Of a stretch of 64,000 nucleotides of DNA, positions 44,612 to 59,600 are shown in pieces. The translations under genes and the position numbers were made by a program. The notes beneath the pieces are model-generated. The model was given only the letters and a program-made list of their open reading frames with translations. It made no database searches and was not told the DNA's origin. Origin of the DNA: Crossaster papposus (lineage: Eukaryota > Echinodermata > Asteroidea > Velatida > Solasteridae); contig JBAIAA010000260.1 of NCBI GenBank assembly GCA_037893245.1, forward strand, positions 186,001 to 250,000. Reading direction: 5' to 3'. The stretch's first letter is position 1. Each line of letters opens with the position of its first letter.

Positions 44612-47600
44612 CTGAAAGGAATAGAGGTAAAAATGACTGATTGGTAACAAAAAGGCAACCAATAACAAATAGGCAACCAATAAGCCTTTTTGACAAAGTA
44701 TGCACACAGCTGCAAAACCAAGTTCGCCTTTTCTGAAAAAGAGCTGTAGATGAAAAATTGGGTAAGGGTTATGTGTAGAAAAATGAAGAGGAACATCTCA
44801 GAAGCCAAGAAATACAATTTGGGGTTCAACAAATTATCTGGGATCAAGAAATTTAGTATAAGTAATAAGTATTTATCCAACGTTTTCTTAACTACACGAA
44901 TATAAAGGAATGTCCACAGTACGTTTGACAGGTACGACCGTGTGTGTTTTTATCTGGTTAAGAAAACGTTGGCTAAATACTCATTACTTATACTAAATGT
45001 CTAGATTCCAGAAACATTTTTGAACCCCAAAATTTGATTCTTGGCTTCTGAGGTGTTTCCCTTATTTTTCTACACATAACCCTTCCCCAATTTTTCATCT
45101 ACAGCTCTTTTTCAGAAAGGGCGAAACAAATATCTTTAGTAGTTAATATATCCTAATTAATCAAGATTTTATGAAAACAATTGGTTTGGGCTATTTAACT
45201 TCTGGGCTATCGCATCAGTTATATATTATGTACACGGACATACGTTTTGAGAAAATTGCCTTTGCAGTTGATCAATAGCATTTTCGCGTACATATTATAT
45301 AACTGATGCGATAGCCCAGAAGTTAAATAGCCCAAACCAATTGTTTTCATAAAATCATGTTAGTTAGGAGATATTAATTACTAAAGATATAAATTTGTAA
45401 AAATGGAAATTCAACTTTGTCACAAATTAATGTAGGATTTGTGCACAGCACACGGTTTTGGAAGGATATGTCACTTCGTCAAAATGGTGATGACATGTGC
45501 GCTTTTCTATGGGACTACAAAACTATAGACGATGTGGCCCCTGACGTCACATGTTTACATCTGTATTACAGAGTGACATCGCAGGTCAGATCGCCTTTGA
45601 ATTATGTGACCTCTGTCATCGCTTAACCAAATTTATGTAAAACATGATGCATGCGCATACTGCCGGGCACATTTGAATACAGATGTAAACAGAGGGCACA
45701 TCGTCTATTGTACCAAACTGGCTCTGAGAAGAAAGTGCATGTGTAGACAAAGTGTGTGTAACACTGCTTTTCCATCATTTCAGTCGAGTCGTCCGTTTCA
45801 GTTATTTGTCTGTGATTTTCGGGTCGAGTCAGGTCGGTTAAAGGTAGGATACACCATTGGTAATTGCTTGAATTATCATGAATGGGTGGATGTAAAGGTA
45901 GGATACACCATTGGTAATTGCTTGAATTCCATGGGTGGATATGGGGGTTGTATTTTTTTCATAAATATTGTTTATTTATTTATTAAATTCAACATCCAAC
46001 AACGCTATAGCGCCAATTACAGGATGGATAAACGAGGGAATATAATGTGAGTGAGTGAGTGAGTTTTTAGGGTTTAACGCCGTACCAGCATCAATGGCCA
46101 TATTCACGGCGGGAACAAATTTCATTCAACAATTTTTTTATTTCATTCAACAATTAATGTGAAGAAGTTACAGTTTTAGAGGTGGGAGGAAAACCCCAGA
46201 AGAATATCTTGGGGAAAAACCCACGGAGTCAGGCAGGGACTGAAAACCCAATCCACATATTGGCCCAGGCCGGATTCGAACCCGAGTCATAGTGGTGGAA
46301 GGCGAGGAAAGAACTGCTACGCCAACCTGATTCCCCTTGTCTTAACCTGTCCAAAGTTTTACAAACATGGATGCTGAAGAACAAAAGCAAGAAAACGGCG
46401 TTTGTTTTTAACCGGCGTTCGTTTTTAACCAGTGGTTCTGAAATTCTGTTTTCCGAAACAATCACAGAATATCTACCTCAATCATTTTGCTGGAGGCTTA
46501 CAATCATTATTTACTTTCAAATAAGTACAATATTTCTTAATAATTCGGTAGTAAAAATATTCGATACCTGCAAATGGTGTAGCCTACCTTTAAGCTATGT
46601 TGTGAAAAAAACACCAAATAAACCGAAAATAATAATGCAGTGCATTACCTGTCCAGGGATGTGTAAGTTGAAGTCCAAGCCGCACACAAACTCTGTATGG
46701 TGCTCAATGGTCTCCAATGGTGTGGTCTGAAGACCAAAGTCCCATGTCCGAACAGTGAAGTCATAGGAGCAAGAAGCCACAACTGTCTTCTGGTGAGGAG
46801 AACACTGTCGAGACAGGAGGAAAGATGTACACGGAGTGAAGAATTTTGAAACTGTTGCTAACAATATTGCGTCTACAATTACTTATATTATTGTTTAGTT
46901 TCACAAGCTAACTTTAACCCTAACCCCTGGGTCTTTTTGGCTAGGAACCATCCTCAATCCTGCAAAATCCTCCAATTGCTACCATTTAACAATTTGATTC
47001 ATTCTCAAACCTTTAAACCCATCCATTCCGCCAATCCTCCATAATTCTCTTCCAATCACTGCTATGGGTTGAGACCGTATCGATGACATTGAAGGTATAA
47101 TACACCATGGGTAATTGCTTGAATTATCATGAATGGGTGGATGTAAAGGTAGGATATACCATTGGTAATTGCTTGAAATATCATGAATGGGTGGATGTAA
47201 AGGTAGTAGGATACACCATTGGTAATTGCTTGAATTATCATGAGTGGGTGGATTTGGGGGGTTGGATTTTATAGTAAATATCGTTTAACTGACCTGTCCG
47301 AAGTTTTACAATCATGAATGCTGAGAAAAGCCAGAAAAACGGCGTTCGTTTTAACCGCGTCTGGCAGTGGTTCTTATATTGTTCTTGTTTTTTTCGGAAC
47401 AATCACAAGATATATAAGGCAATCATTTTTTTAAACATTGTTTTGGGGTGATTCTATACTTACAAATCCTTACTTAACCAGTTCGCGCCGGATGACGTAT
47501 ATAAACGCAAACATTTCCCAAAATTCGAAACGGATGACGCATAAACACGCCAAGTTCAAGTTCGGAAATGTATGTCAGCAGCGCGCAAGGCCGGAAATGC

Positions 47601-50600
47601 GTGGGTGTGCTTCCCGGCACTATCAGCCTGAACACACTTCGGATCGAGTTTCGTTAAAAATAATCCCGCCCGTCGGCTCGGCGTTGTTAAAATAATCCCG
47701 GCGCGAACTGGTTAAAGCTTATAAGTGACTGTATAATTCTAGTGTTTATGACTTCTGACTAGCGCCTTTGAACAAAGATACTGGCAATTTGAGAGACCGC
47801 CAACATGGGGCAAGATAGCTCAGTTGGTAGAGCGCCGGTCCGGTATTCTGGAGGTTGCAGGTTCGAGTCTTGCCTTGCCAATTTCTTTGTTCACTTGGAA
47901 ATAATTATAATTATAAGAACACAGACAATCATGACTCTGTACATGGAGTATACAGGAGATAAGAAGTACCTTTATTCTCCGGATTGCATGGGTGTGCCCT
48001 CCAAGCTGAAATACTGGTGTTCTTGTGTTTCTCACATCAAATCCCCTAATCTTACTATCCACAGATCCAGCAAGTAGTAAGTTCTGCAGGCAAATAAAAT
48101 AAAAAACGTTGTTTTTCCATGATTTATTTAAAGTACAAATGTGACCTGCTCCAACGAAACCCGGACAAAGTTGACAATTTTAGTTTTTTTAGATTTTTTG
48201 TTTTTCAAATTCTCAAAGTTTACAATTATGTATCATTTACACATGTACCCCCTACCGTAAATGTATCTCCCCTGGGAGAAGAATTTAGCGATAAAACCCT
48301 GACAACCTAATTATGAGATAATCAGCTTTGAAATTCATACAAGCATATTATTTCTATACACAGTTGTTTCACAAAATAGACAAAAAACGGACTTCTGGGT
48401 GATGGATTATGTTCAAATTTGGGGAGATTGAATAGTTTGTGATCCCAAAAAATCTAAAACCTCAAAATGGTAAAAACCATCCCGAAATGAATTTACAAGT
48501 ACATTGCAATAAAACACATTGTGCGACTTTGTCCGGGTTTCGTTGGAACAGCTCACAAATTGTAAAATGTAATTTACATACAGCGATCTAAAAATTCACG
48601 ATAATTGATCATCATACGCAAAGTTTTCCCCAGATTCAAAATGGATGACGCATAAACACGTCACGAGCCATGCCAGAAATGTCTGTCAGCAGCGAGCAAG
48701 GCTGGAAATGCGTGGGTGTGCTTCCCGGTATCATCAGCCTGAAGCTGCCTCGGATCGAGTTTCGTTAAAAATAATCTCGTGCCTCGGCTCGGTGATGTTA
48801 AAATAATCCCGGCGCGAACTAGTTAATAATGGGAAAGGTAATTCTTTGCAATTTTCTTAGCCGATGATATTACGTACTTGTAATACCGATATGCAAGTGA
48901 TCGGCCAGGCAGATTTTTTTACCCACAATTGACATCCGAATAGAGTGTACGCTATGAATCTTGGTACTTTAATAAAATTTGCAAACAAATTTAAATATAA
49001 AAAAACCAAAATATTTTACTTGATGAAATTTTATACATTATTTCCCTTGACAAAAAAACCCCTCCAAAGCCACAAATTAGATTTAGAGGTTACAGGATAC
49101 ACCATTAGTAATTGCTTGAATTGTCATGAATAGGTAGATTTTGGGATTGTATTTTATAGTGAATATCGTTTAACTGCAGCAACGTTTAACGACTTTACTC
49201 TCATTTTGTGGTGACAGGTCACATATCTGACCTGCTCCCATATGTGACCTACTCGCAATCGCCGTCCGGTGATCGTTAATTTGTTTTCATAAAATTAAAT
49301 TTTTCTGGACAATTACAGAATGTCTAGCGCAATCATTTTGCTGGATACCTACAATCATTATTTACTTTAAAATAAGTAAGATATTTCTTAATAATTCGGT
49401 AGTAATCTTTTTTTATATCTGCAAATGGCCGATGTATCAGCAACGTCACGGATTTTAACTCTGATTCTTAATGCCACTTATCCAACTGCGCTATCAGAAT
49501 GCTTGGCTGAAGATGATAATTCATTGCATTATATACGTACCTATGACATATACATGTACTAGATATATGTATACTAAACGTATTGTAGAGCGTGCTCAAC
49601 AATACGGATGTTTTTTTGGGAAAAAGAAATTTGCGGACAGGCAAGCGTCACGCTGCGAGACAGTTGGATTACCTGGTCATATTTACACCAATCACATGTG
49701 ACAATCTCACAGTTTGTGGCAGGGATAACCATACGAGCTGCTTCAGGACTTTTAATATCCCATAAACGTAGAGTGTGATCTCCTAAAACAAAACAGAATA
49801 ACACACTGTTAAATTAGCTTGTTATCCAAATGATATGATCATGAGACTTACACCAATACACATGTATAGACGATGTGCCCTCTGACGTCACGTGTTTTCA
49901 TCTGTATTCAAATAAGACTGATTTCAGAATTTCAAGCAGACCTAGGTGAAAAATAAGAAAGTGCATCAGAACCGGATACCCGAGTGCCCGACCGTTGATG
50001 TCAGGAACCGGATACCCGAGTACCTGACCGTTGATGTCAGAAACCGGATACCCGAGTACCCGACCGTTGATGTCAGGAACGGGGTACCCAAGTGCCCGAC
50101 CGTTCAAGTCAGGAACCGAGTACCCGATCGTTGATGTCAGGAACCGGATACCCGAGTACCCGACCGTTGATGTCAGGAACCGGATACCCGAGTACCCGAC
50201 CGTTGATGTCAGGAACGGGGTACCCAAGTGCCCGACCGTTCAAGTCAGGAACCGAGTACCCGATCGTTGATGTCAGGAACCGGATACCCGAGTACCCGAC
50301 CGTTGATGTCAGGAACGGATACCCGAGTACCCGACCGTTGATTTCAGAAACAGGGTACCCAAGTACCCGACCGTTGATGTCAGGAACCGATTCCAGATTA
50401 TCATATGGAATCGAGTACGCATAACTAACTTTACAAATTACACAGCAACTTCTCAGATGATGAAAGTAAAAAGTTTTAAATGGCATTTGTTTGGAGGTTT
50501 CAAAATAAAACCAGGCTACATAGGAAAACTAATTATATATATTTCACGATTTTGACCGGAAAAAATTACAATTTACATATTATAAAAGTTACAATGTATA

Positions 50601-53600
50601 AAGCTTCAAGTGCACACTTGTATCTTGCTGTATTGACTCACCAATGGTAGTAGTATCGTGTGGGTCTTATGAACAAGCTAAGAAGCATTTCATTTTCCAA
50701 AAATTAAACTATCATACAATCAAAACCATTCAAAACGAATTTAAGTTAATTTAAACAGATTAAAATAAATTCAAACTGATTAAAACAATAACGTCACACA
50801 TTGTGAGCTTTTTGTGCAACCATCTATCAACGAACATATCTAAATACAAAAGATTTTTTATGTTAGCATGTTCTGTTGCTGAACTTGGCTTAAAGGTAAA
50901 CAAACGTAATAATGACGTCTTCATGATGTCACCATTACGTCACTTCAATATTTATCTACAACACAACCTGGCATACCAGCATACTTACATATCAAGTTTG
51001 AGTCCAATCGAACTTACAGTTCTCTACATACAGGACCTTGAAATATACCTTTAGGATGACGCCAGGTGACCCATGATGACGTCATCATGGCGTCTGTCTG
51101 CGAGACACGAGTTCACTATAGGGTCTTTACCTCGGTTAGGTTTTATGGAAATATGACTTTGTTTTCTGTTAAAGGTACTTGTGTAAATGATTGTGTACAA
51201 AGTCTTTGGAATTTGGTTACTTAAAAAGAAAGGTTTATAAAGCTCTTTTTATTGTAACTTCTGGTCTAGTGACGTCACCAATCGTTCTCTCCTTCTACTC
51301 GTACTTGTTTGCAGCATGAAGCCGATTACATACATTAATTTTAAAGTAATTTCAGCAAACTTTGGCACTCGATTATTCATTTTAACATTTTATGACGTCA
51401 CCGCTAACGTTTTTGTAAAGTATAACCTAGCCAGTGACTGACATCATTTTCCTTTTTATAATTATAAGGCACTTCCGGTTTAGACTGAAAGGAAGGGTCA
51501 CATGATTTTGCAGGTAATAAAAAAAAAATACAGTCCTTGAATTACTCATCAATTCTCATAAAAATCAAAATCACATCTTTTACAGTTGATTTTTTTAGTG
51601 ATTTTCAAAGATTAAATCTAGAAATCTTTGGTTGCATGTATTATCTCATACTTGATGACATCATCGTGCAGTACTAACCGGATGCTGTTGCAAAACATCC
51701 TGGGATAAACGGCGACCACATAGCACTATAAACAATGTGTTGATGACCAGTAAATGTTGCTAGAGATTGGTGATGGTTAGGATCCCACTATTGACAAAAC
51801 ACCAACAGAGAAACTTTAAAAAACAAATCAATAATACGAAAGTTGCAAATAAGATTGTGGACTGCATACCTTTACTCTATCATCTAGGTCATTCTGTGTC
51901 AAATCAAACACTCGCATGTTCACACAGTCGTGAACCACATAACGATCGAGGCTCGATATTGTGTTTTCCTTTATTCCTACGTTATACCCAATCCCCATTG
52001 CTTTGCGCTTGCACCGTCGATCGAGGACCGAATTTTTCCATTCATACCGCCGACCGAGGGGCTTTTGTTTCCTTTGTTCTCCTTTGTGTCTCGCCCCTCG
52101 GTCGTTATGTGGTGCCGGAACATACTCACAGATGGATAAGCTGTTTGGAAATTAGACAAAATACAACAGACGGACCACTTTTTCTTTTGGGCCAATCAAA
52201 TTCCCTGACTTTTCCCCGATTTGAGGCATTTTTCTCAAATTCAAGGTTTCAGGGTTTTTCCTGATTCCCAGGATGTGGCGGGAACCTTGTACATTAACTC
52301 TAATCCTCTCGGGATTTTAGCTAGAAACCCTGCCAGACATAGCACCATTTGTAGAAAAAATATGACTAGCCTGTCTCAAGTCAAAAATCTCAAGACCAAA
52401 CTGCCTCGGAGTCTGTGTTCACCCAACGCAGCAGGACCTATCTTTGGCCTGGCATTGTTCAATAAGGACGAGCTCTCAATAGTCTTAAGCCGTGTCCGAA
52501 ACGAGTGTCTAGAGCTACAGCTATACGGCTATTGTCTGCATCGGCCATTTTGTAGCGCTGTCCGAATAGCCGTCTAGAGCTACAATGTCACAAAAATCTA
52601 GCCGAAGGAAAAGTTGTCTATCTCAGGTAAAATTAAAATGGCAGCAGCACTCACGTACATTTAGGAGCAGATTTTTATTTATTTTCTAATAATGGTGCAT
52701 CTAATCGCAACTAACAAACCGATAAAGCAACAATTTCATCAGGTATTTCGACCGACAGTAAACAAACATTGCATAACATCTATCAGATAATAATTGTAAA
52801 TTCTTACATCATAATTTTGCAAACACAAATTCAAGCATCGCATATAACTAGGGCGCAATAACTAGCCATTGGCTCTGCCGTAGCCGCGTCCGAATTCCAT
52901 TTGCCTTTAGCGCCTACGTAGATGTAGCTGTAGATGTAGATTGTAGCTCTAGGCACTCATTTCGGACACAGCCTTAGACCGTGGTCATTTGTATATATAC
53001 ACCGGTATTGACAGCTGATGAATGCATCAAATTGTAGCAGACTTCTCCACCTGATGCACTGTGCTGCGTCTGGCAGGGTTAGCGTTAACTAACCAGTTTG
53101 GCTGTTTTATCCCAGGATGCAGTCACCACAAGATTCTGGTCTCTTGCCTGGCTCCATTGCACACTGTAGACCTGAACACAGATGACAACTTAATGGCAAT
53201 CAATCAATATCCAATATCAGTGTAAAGAAGTCACGGTTTGATATCATATGCTCTTTCCAATATCACTGTAGTCTCCGAGGTGCAAATTACAAATCATATC
53301 TGTACTGATTTCTCCATTAAAACTCCCTTACCCCCTTTTCTGCTGCTGTAGTTTCCATTAGATAAGGCAATAAACTACTGTAACTTAAACCAAGAGAGCT
53401 AAACCGCAGGTGGAAATTACTGGATAGTCACTGCCCTGCCTGCACTATATTTGTGTATGTGTGGCTGCCTGCTTCTTGACAGTGACTTGTTATGTCATCA
53501 GTGACCACAAGATGATCGCTTTATGAAGAGGTCAAGTCCGCCATCTTTATTCTTGTCGTTCTTCATCTGCTCTCCACTGAGCGGGGAGTGAAAATCCTGT

Positions 53601-56600
53601 TTGCGAACACTGTTCGCGTGTTGGTTCTCATCATTCGGAACCCTGTCTGCGTGTTTATTTAACACAAGAACAGGGTTTCAAATACACACCTTTTAAAGTC
53701 AGGCAAAACCAGCTGGAGTTTTAATGGGAGGTTGACAGCATGCAACAACTTTTAGCTAAAGCATGACCTAATGAAAGTTGAGTCAGTCTACACAAAATCT
53801 TCAAACCTGGGCCCAATTTCATAAAAAATATAAGCACAAAAATTTGCTTAGCATGATTATACTTGTCAAAAATTCAGCTGGTTTTTGCTTAGCTTTTAAA
53901 GCACATAAAGTTTTGGCTGGTAACCTGTTTTTGCTAAGCAAGACGTTTTTCTGCTAAGCAAATTTTGTTGATTACACGTTTTAGGAAATTGGCCCCCGAC
54001 CACAAAAGGCAAAAACATCAGCGCACACTGAGATTATAATTATTTTCAAAAATAATCTACCTCTTTGGTGTGTTCCTTGAATGCTTTGACTGGACCCTGG
54101 AGACAGAAATAGATGGCTGTTAGTGTCACGTTTTATCCTAATCATTCCTTGAAGATGACAGTAAATACTAGTGTATAACTGTATGAAGTTGAGAAACAAT
54201 TTATCATCAGCACTATTGGAAATACATCAACACATCCATAAATATCAAAATACTTGGACTCAAGAAGCAACGTACTTGTGATTAGCAAGGCCCAGGCAAA
54301 AGGAGTACATTATCTGCAATAAACTAAAGTATTCTCATCAGGAAGCTTGCTTCATTGTCACCCACATGAAAGAACTTTTCTAAGTGCTCATACATATACA
54401 GGGTGTATAAATATAATGCAACAAAATATAAGGGAATACCACACGTAGAATGTATAACTAACAACGATACTATATGTGACCCGCTCCAGGAAAAGGTGAC
54501 ATAAGTCGCGCTATGCATTTATGAGTAATGGCCTGTTAAAGTAAACAGGGTAAATATTTTTGTCAAAATCTTATTTTCATTTTTTGTCTTAAATGACATC
54601 TTTAATATCCAAAGTTTCAGATTTAAAGTTGGAATTCGATAAATAAAGAGTGCATGGTTCCAATGTATTGTCTTAGTTTTGCTGTGTTTTGAAGCCTGTT
54701 TTCTCAGTTGTGTATTTTGAATTCCATGGAACTATTAATATTCAAAAATGTCATATCACCGGAACAGAAGGAGCTATGGAGCTGTAATATGTACCAAATG
54801 AAAGCTTATATCCTGGACTTTTTAGTTATGTGCATAACTCTATGTGCATAACTCTGTTTTTGCGACTTATGTCACCTTTTTCTGGAGCGGGTCACATATA
54901 TGGTTTTAAAGATACTGGTTCCCACTTTACAATGAGACTTCAAACGTCCAATTCTGACAATGTTTGACAGAGTTATGAATAATTAATAGAAGTCAAATTG
55001 ACCATGGGACCAAGTTTTTTAAATTTTGTTTGGCTACTGGGCTAGTGTAGACCTAAAATCGAGTTGTTAGACACTTTTGTCTTTGTCCGTGCACGCGCCA
55101 CCGAAATTAACCAGAGCTCGCGGCAGCGGACATATCATGGTGGCTCAGCGCTGGTCCATTCCAGTGGCACCTGCACAGAAAAAGACGACAATGTCTAACG
55201 ACTTCCGTTGCATTTTTGTTTATATGTACACCCTGTACATGCACCTTGTTCTCAGTGTTTACTGTTGATTGTGGGAGGGAGGAGTTCTCATTCAGCCAAA
55301 TGCAGCTACGATACGTGCGGGTCACGCACTTAACCGACCAATAATAGTGCCCACGCACGGGTGTGCATCATTTGAACACTTGCATACACACCATTCGCGA
55401 ATTACAAACCAACTAATAATCATTAATACAAATTTCCAAAATGTTTCCCTGTGACGCATCTTTGGAAACGACCTTTTATTATTTTTTTCAAGATGGCAGC
55501 ATGCCACTGAGAAGGAATAATTTCACAGGGAGTTGAGTGTTAATGATATCCTTATGATATAGCTTTTTAACAGTATATTGGTTGGTTACTTTTTGGATAG
55601 AAAAAGGTATATTTAAGCTTTAAACAACATAATTATTACCGTTCTGTGGTCGATTTCACGGAGCTGCTCAGCACAAAAATGTGCTTAGCATGAGAATTCT
55701 TTCTTGGCAAAAACAGGGTTACAGACCAAATGTTCAAGTGATATATATTGTTTGTGACTGATATTCAGGCGCTTTTTGTTTAGCATGTAAAAACACATGG
55801 AGTTTTGGCTAATAAACTGTTTTACTGAGCAATACTTTTTTGTGCTAAGCAAATTGTTGTGCTTAGTAGCTTCGTGAAATTGGCCCCTGGTGTACTGGTC
55901 AAAAAAAGGAAAACCTCCCATCAATGTAAGATTGCGACTGAGAATTGCTTGCGGCTTTCTTACCTGAGCCTGTGTGGTATCCCATATCTGCACTGAGCCA
56001 TCACCACTGCCACACACTATGAGGTTTTTATTACACTCCGACCAAGCCAAATCAAACAACCCCTCGTTCCATTCATAACTACGGTATGTGAAAAATGTGA
56101 AAAAATTATAAGCAAAACAAAAATAAGACAAGTATTAACCCTAACCCTACTCAATCCTCAAAAAGAATTTTGGAGGATTATTACCCCAACTACTCAGCTC
56201 TAAGCCCATCAGACTGCAAGTGCAGGTTTTGCTAGGTTTTGGCAGGTTTAGGAAATACCAAACATTAGCAACTTGAATTCTGTGAGGTTCAGGGCAGAAA
56301 GGCATGAGACTTGTAAAATGTTGGAGCTTAGGGGAATGCACAGTATGCATTTATTCGTGGTTGAGCTCACCCATGGTAACAGCACAGTTCCTCGTCAACT
56401 TTAAGTGTATGTGTATTAATGTACACCCTTGATTTACTCACCCAAACACACTTCCAACACATACAACCAACGACCAGGCATCACAGCCCTGATGCTGAAC
56501 ACTGAACAATGCATAGACCCTGTACCAACTCCATCAAACTTCAACAGTTTTCAACCGGCGTCGCGGGGCAGTGGTTCTTATGTTGTTCTTGTTTTTTTCG

Positions 56601-59600
56601 CAATCGCCAATTGGCGATCGTACACAATTACATAATATCTACTGCAATCATCTTGCTGGATTTCCACAATCATTATTTAATTTCAAATAAGTAAGATATT
56701 TCATAATAATTCAGTAGTAAAACAAAATTGATATCTGCAAATGGTGTATCCTACATTTAACCCGTTTTAATTTAATGCTAAAACAACACAAAGATAAACA
56801 ACATGGAGTTTTAACTGGCCCATCTTTCAACACAAACCACAGTATGTACATTGTACATGTACATGTATGTACTGCGTTTGTTTATGGTGTAAATGGAGGA
56901 CACATGCCTGGTGAATCGGGGTTAGGGTTAGACACAAGGACGTCCTCGATTGAGAATCGTGTACAAAACCAATAAGAGTACAAACAAAGGAAATCTATCG
57001 AGAGGAACAAAAGAAACTCCTCGATTTACACCATAAACAAACGTACATGTACCTGTTTATTAGCACCGCTCCTGCTGGCAAGACATCAATGACAAATAAA
57101 CTGCCTTTACCTGTAAAATAAAATCGATGAAGAAAGTAGCATGACAAATGCATTGAAGTGTAAAGTGCCGTGGCCTCGTGGCCATTGAATTCGCTAGGCT
57201 GCAGGTTGTGGGTTCTAGTCTGGCCCGGCAGGTGCCCTTGGCAAGTCACTATGTCACTCATTGCTTCTCCCTACCTACATGTAGGAGTGAAATGTGGACC
57301 TGTATTAAGGGCAGAGATAGTTGTTATTAGCTGCTTTTCACTGAAAACAGCAGCATTAAGCTAAACTGCCCAGGAAGCTGAGATGGTATTTTGAATTTTT
57401 TGTGGGCCCAATGAGCAGGGATAATAACAACACAGCGCCTTGAGTACCAGTCTTGGTAATACACATGTGCGCTTATAAGAACTGTCTATTATTATTAATT
57501 TATAATAAAAAGCGGGTGGTACAATTGACAATAAACCTCTACACACAACCCAAAAAGAAAGTCTCCCCTAATACTTTGTTATCTAATAAAAACAAATAAT
57601 ACTGAACACTTCAGTCAAATGTGACCTGTCATCACAAAATGAGCGTAAAGTCGGCAAAATCAAAAATTGAGTATATGTATATGGATATTTCTAAATTCTG
57701 TGGAAACAAAGCTTTCCAATGGTATATAACACTTGGAGGTTTGATACTCAATTTTTGTCTTATTTTTTGTATAGTTTAGTCGGGAATTCTAATACAGAGA
57801 TTATGAGAAAACAGGCATTTATTGCGAGAAATTTTGTGAAAGGCATAGACATAGTCAAAATTGTCTCAAAAACTAATTTTGTTTTTATCTGATCGTCCTG
57901 AAAAATTGGGAATTGATTGTTGGGGATTTAGTCTTAAAAAAAACATTTAATCTCCAAATCAACCACCCCTTCAAATTTTGAATTTGACTGGCCGTACTGG
58001 GAAATCACTCCGTGCAACTTTGCGCTCATTTTGTGATGACAGGTCACAAATAACCAATAATCAATAGAGAAATTCAGTATGAATCCAGTCATACTTTTTA
58101 TTTTTCTAAAAATAATGCTTTTATAAATGTAATAAACTAGTTCGTACCGGAATTATTTTGACATTGACCGGGCCCAGGGACGGGATTATTTTTCACAAAC
58201 CTCAATCCAAGACGGGTTTAGGCCGACATCTGTGGAAAGAACACCCTGGTATTTCCCCCCACGCACGCTGCGAGCCGGTAACTAACAGAAATTTCCATCC
58301 TTGCTTGTGGCTTGTTTATCCGTCATCTGTTTCAAATTTTGGAAAATGGTTGCATGTATACACGGCATCGGACGCGAACTGGTTAAGCAATTTATGTCAA
58401 AAAGTGCTCACACAAAAGTTTCACTTACCAGTATGTGTAATTGAATGAGAAAATGGACCAACACATTATTTAACCAGTTTGCGCAGGAGGACGTATGTAT
58501 ACACACAAAGTTTTCCCCAGATTCAAAACGAATGATGCATAAACACGTCACGAGCAAGGCCGAGAATGTCTGTCAGCAGCGAGCAAGGCCGGAAATGTTT
58601 GGGTGTGCTTCCCGGTACCATCGGCCTGAACCCACCTCGGCTCGGTGATGTTAAAATAATCCCTGCGCAAACTGCTTTACATTAAATTTAAACATTTTAT
58701 TTGTTCACTAAACTTCAAAAGAACATACAAATTACGCACACCAAACAGGGAGAAAAGATGATTAAAAACATTTCACATCATTTTATTAAAACAAAAAAAA
58801 AAATGTTAAAAGCTTTCCAAACGAAAGTTCAGTGAACAAATAAAATGTTAAAATTTAAGGTAGGATACACCATTGGTAATTGCTTGAATTATCATGAATG
58901 GGTAGATTCGGGGGTTGTATTTTATATTCATAAATACCTGGGACAGTTTAGGCATTCTTATTGGTCGAGAGCCCGTCACGTGGCCGGTATTAAACGGACG
59001 ATAAAGACATGGCTGGAAGTGTTTAAACATAGATGGAAACAACATTCCGTCCCCAGGGCTCACTTTATTTCCAACCCTGAACAGTACCTCGTCTCCAATA
59101 ATAAGAGCGGGTAGTGTTGAGCGCGTACAGCTCGACACCTTGGAAACGAGGTTGCCAATGGCAGTAATAGTCTGGTTCACAGTAAATACGCTTTATTGCA
59201 TGTATTGTGTAGAGAGCGACAGAGGCGGAAACATGTCATTTGACACAGACACGTTAGACAGAATGACAGAATGGCGAAACACCGACATTTACTTGCGACA
59301 ATTTTCTGGGATTTTCGGGGCTTTTTGGGCTGAATTTTACAAAAAAGGTATTTATGAATGGGAATAAATGTGTGTTCGGTCGGTATTAATCACTCTGTTT
59401 AATACCTCTTGGAGTCTGGGTGCTGATAATTACCCTCGCCTTCGGCTCGGGTAATTATCAGCACCCAGACTCCAATCGGTATTAAACAGAGTGATTAAAA
59501 CCTCTCGAACACACATTTATTCCCTTAGTAAATATCGTTTAATTGACCTGTTCGAAGTTTTACAATCATGGATGCCGAGAAAAGCACGAAAAACAGCGTT

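Noticed and set aside
47805..48077. Protein starting [16 protein letters not shown]
   Set aside because: This is translation of a tRNA-like SINE head, a well-known spurious prediction; the real exon (PEX7 exon 8) is on the other strand.
49970..50393. CRISPR-like array
   Set aside because: Units abut with no unique spacers and vary in length; eukaryotic context.
49898..50486. Repetitive proteins (VPDINGR-type) on both strands
   Set aside because: Frames stay open only because the 36-bp minisatellite unit is a multiple of three; located inside a PEX7 intron.
51895..51935. Minus-strand frame resembling an exon ([11 protein letters not shown]) ending in a GTATGC donor
   Set aside because: It falls in PEX7 intron 5 and the exons on either side join in phase without it.
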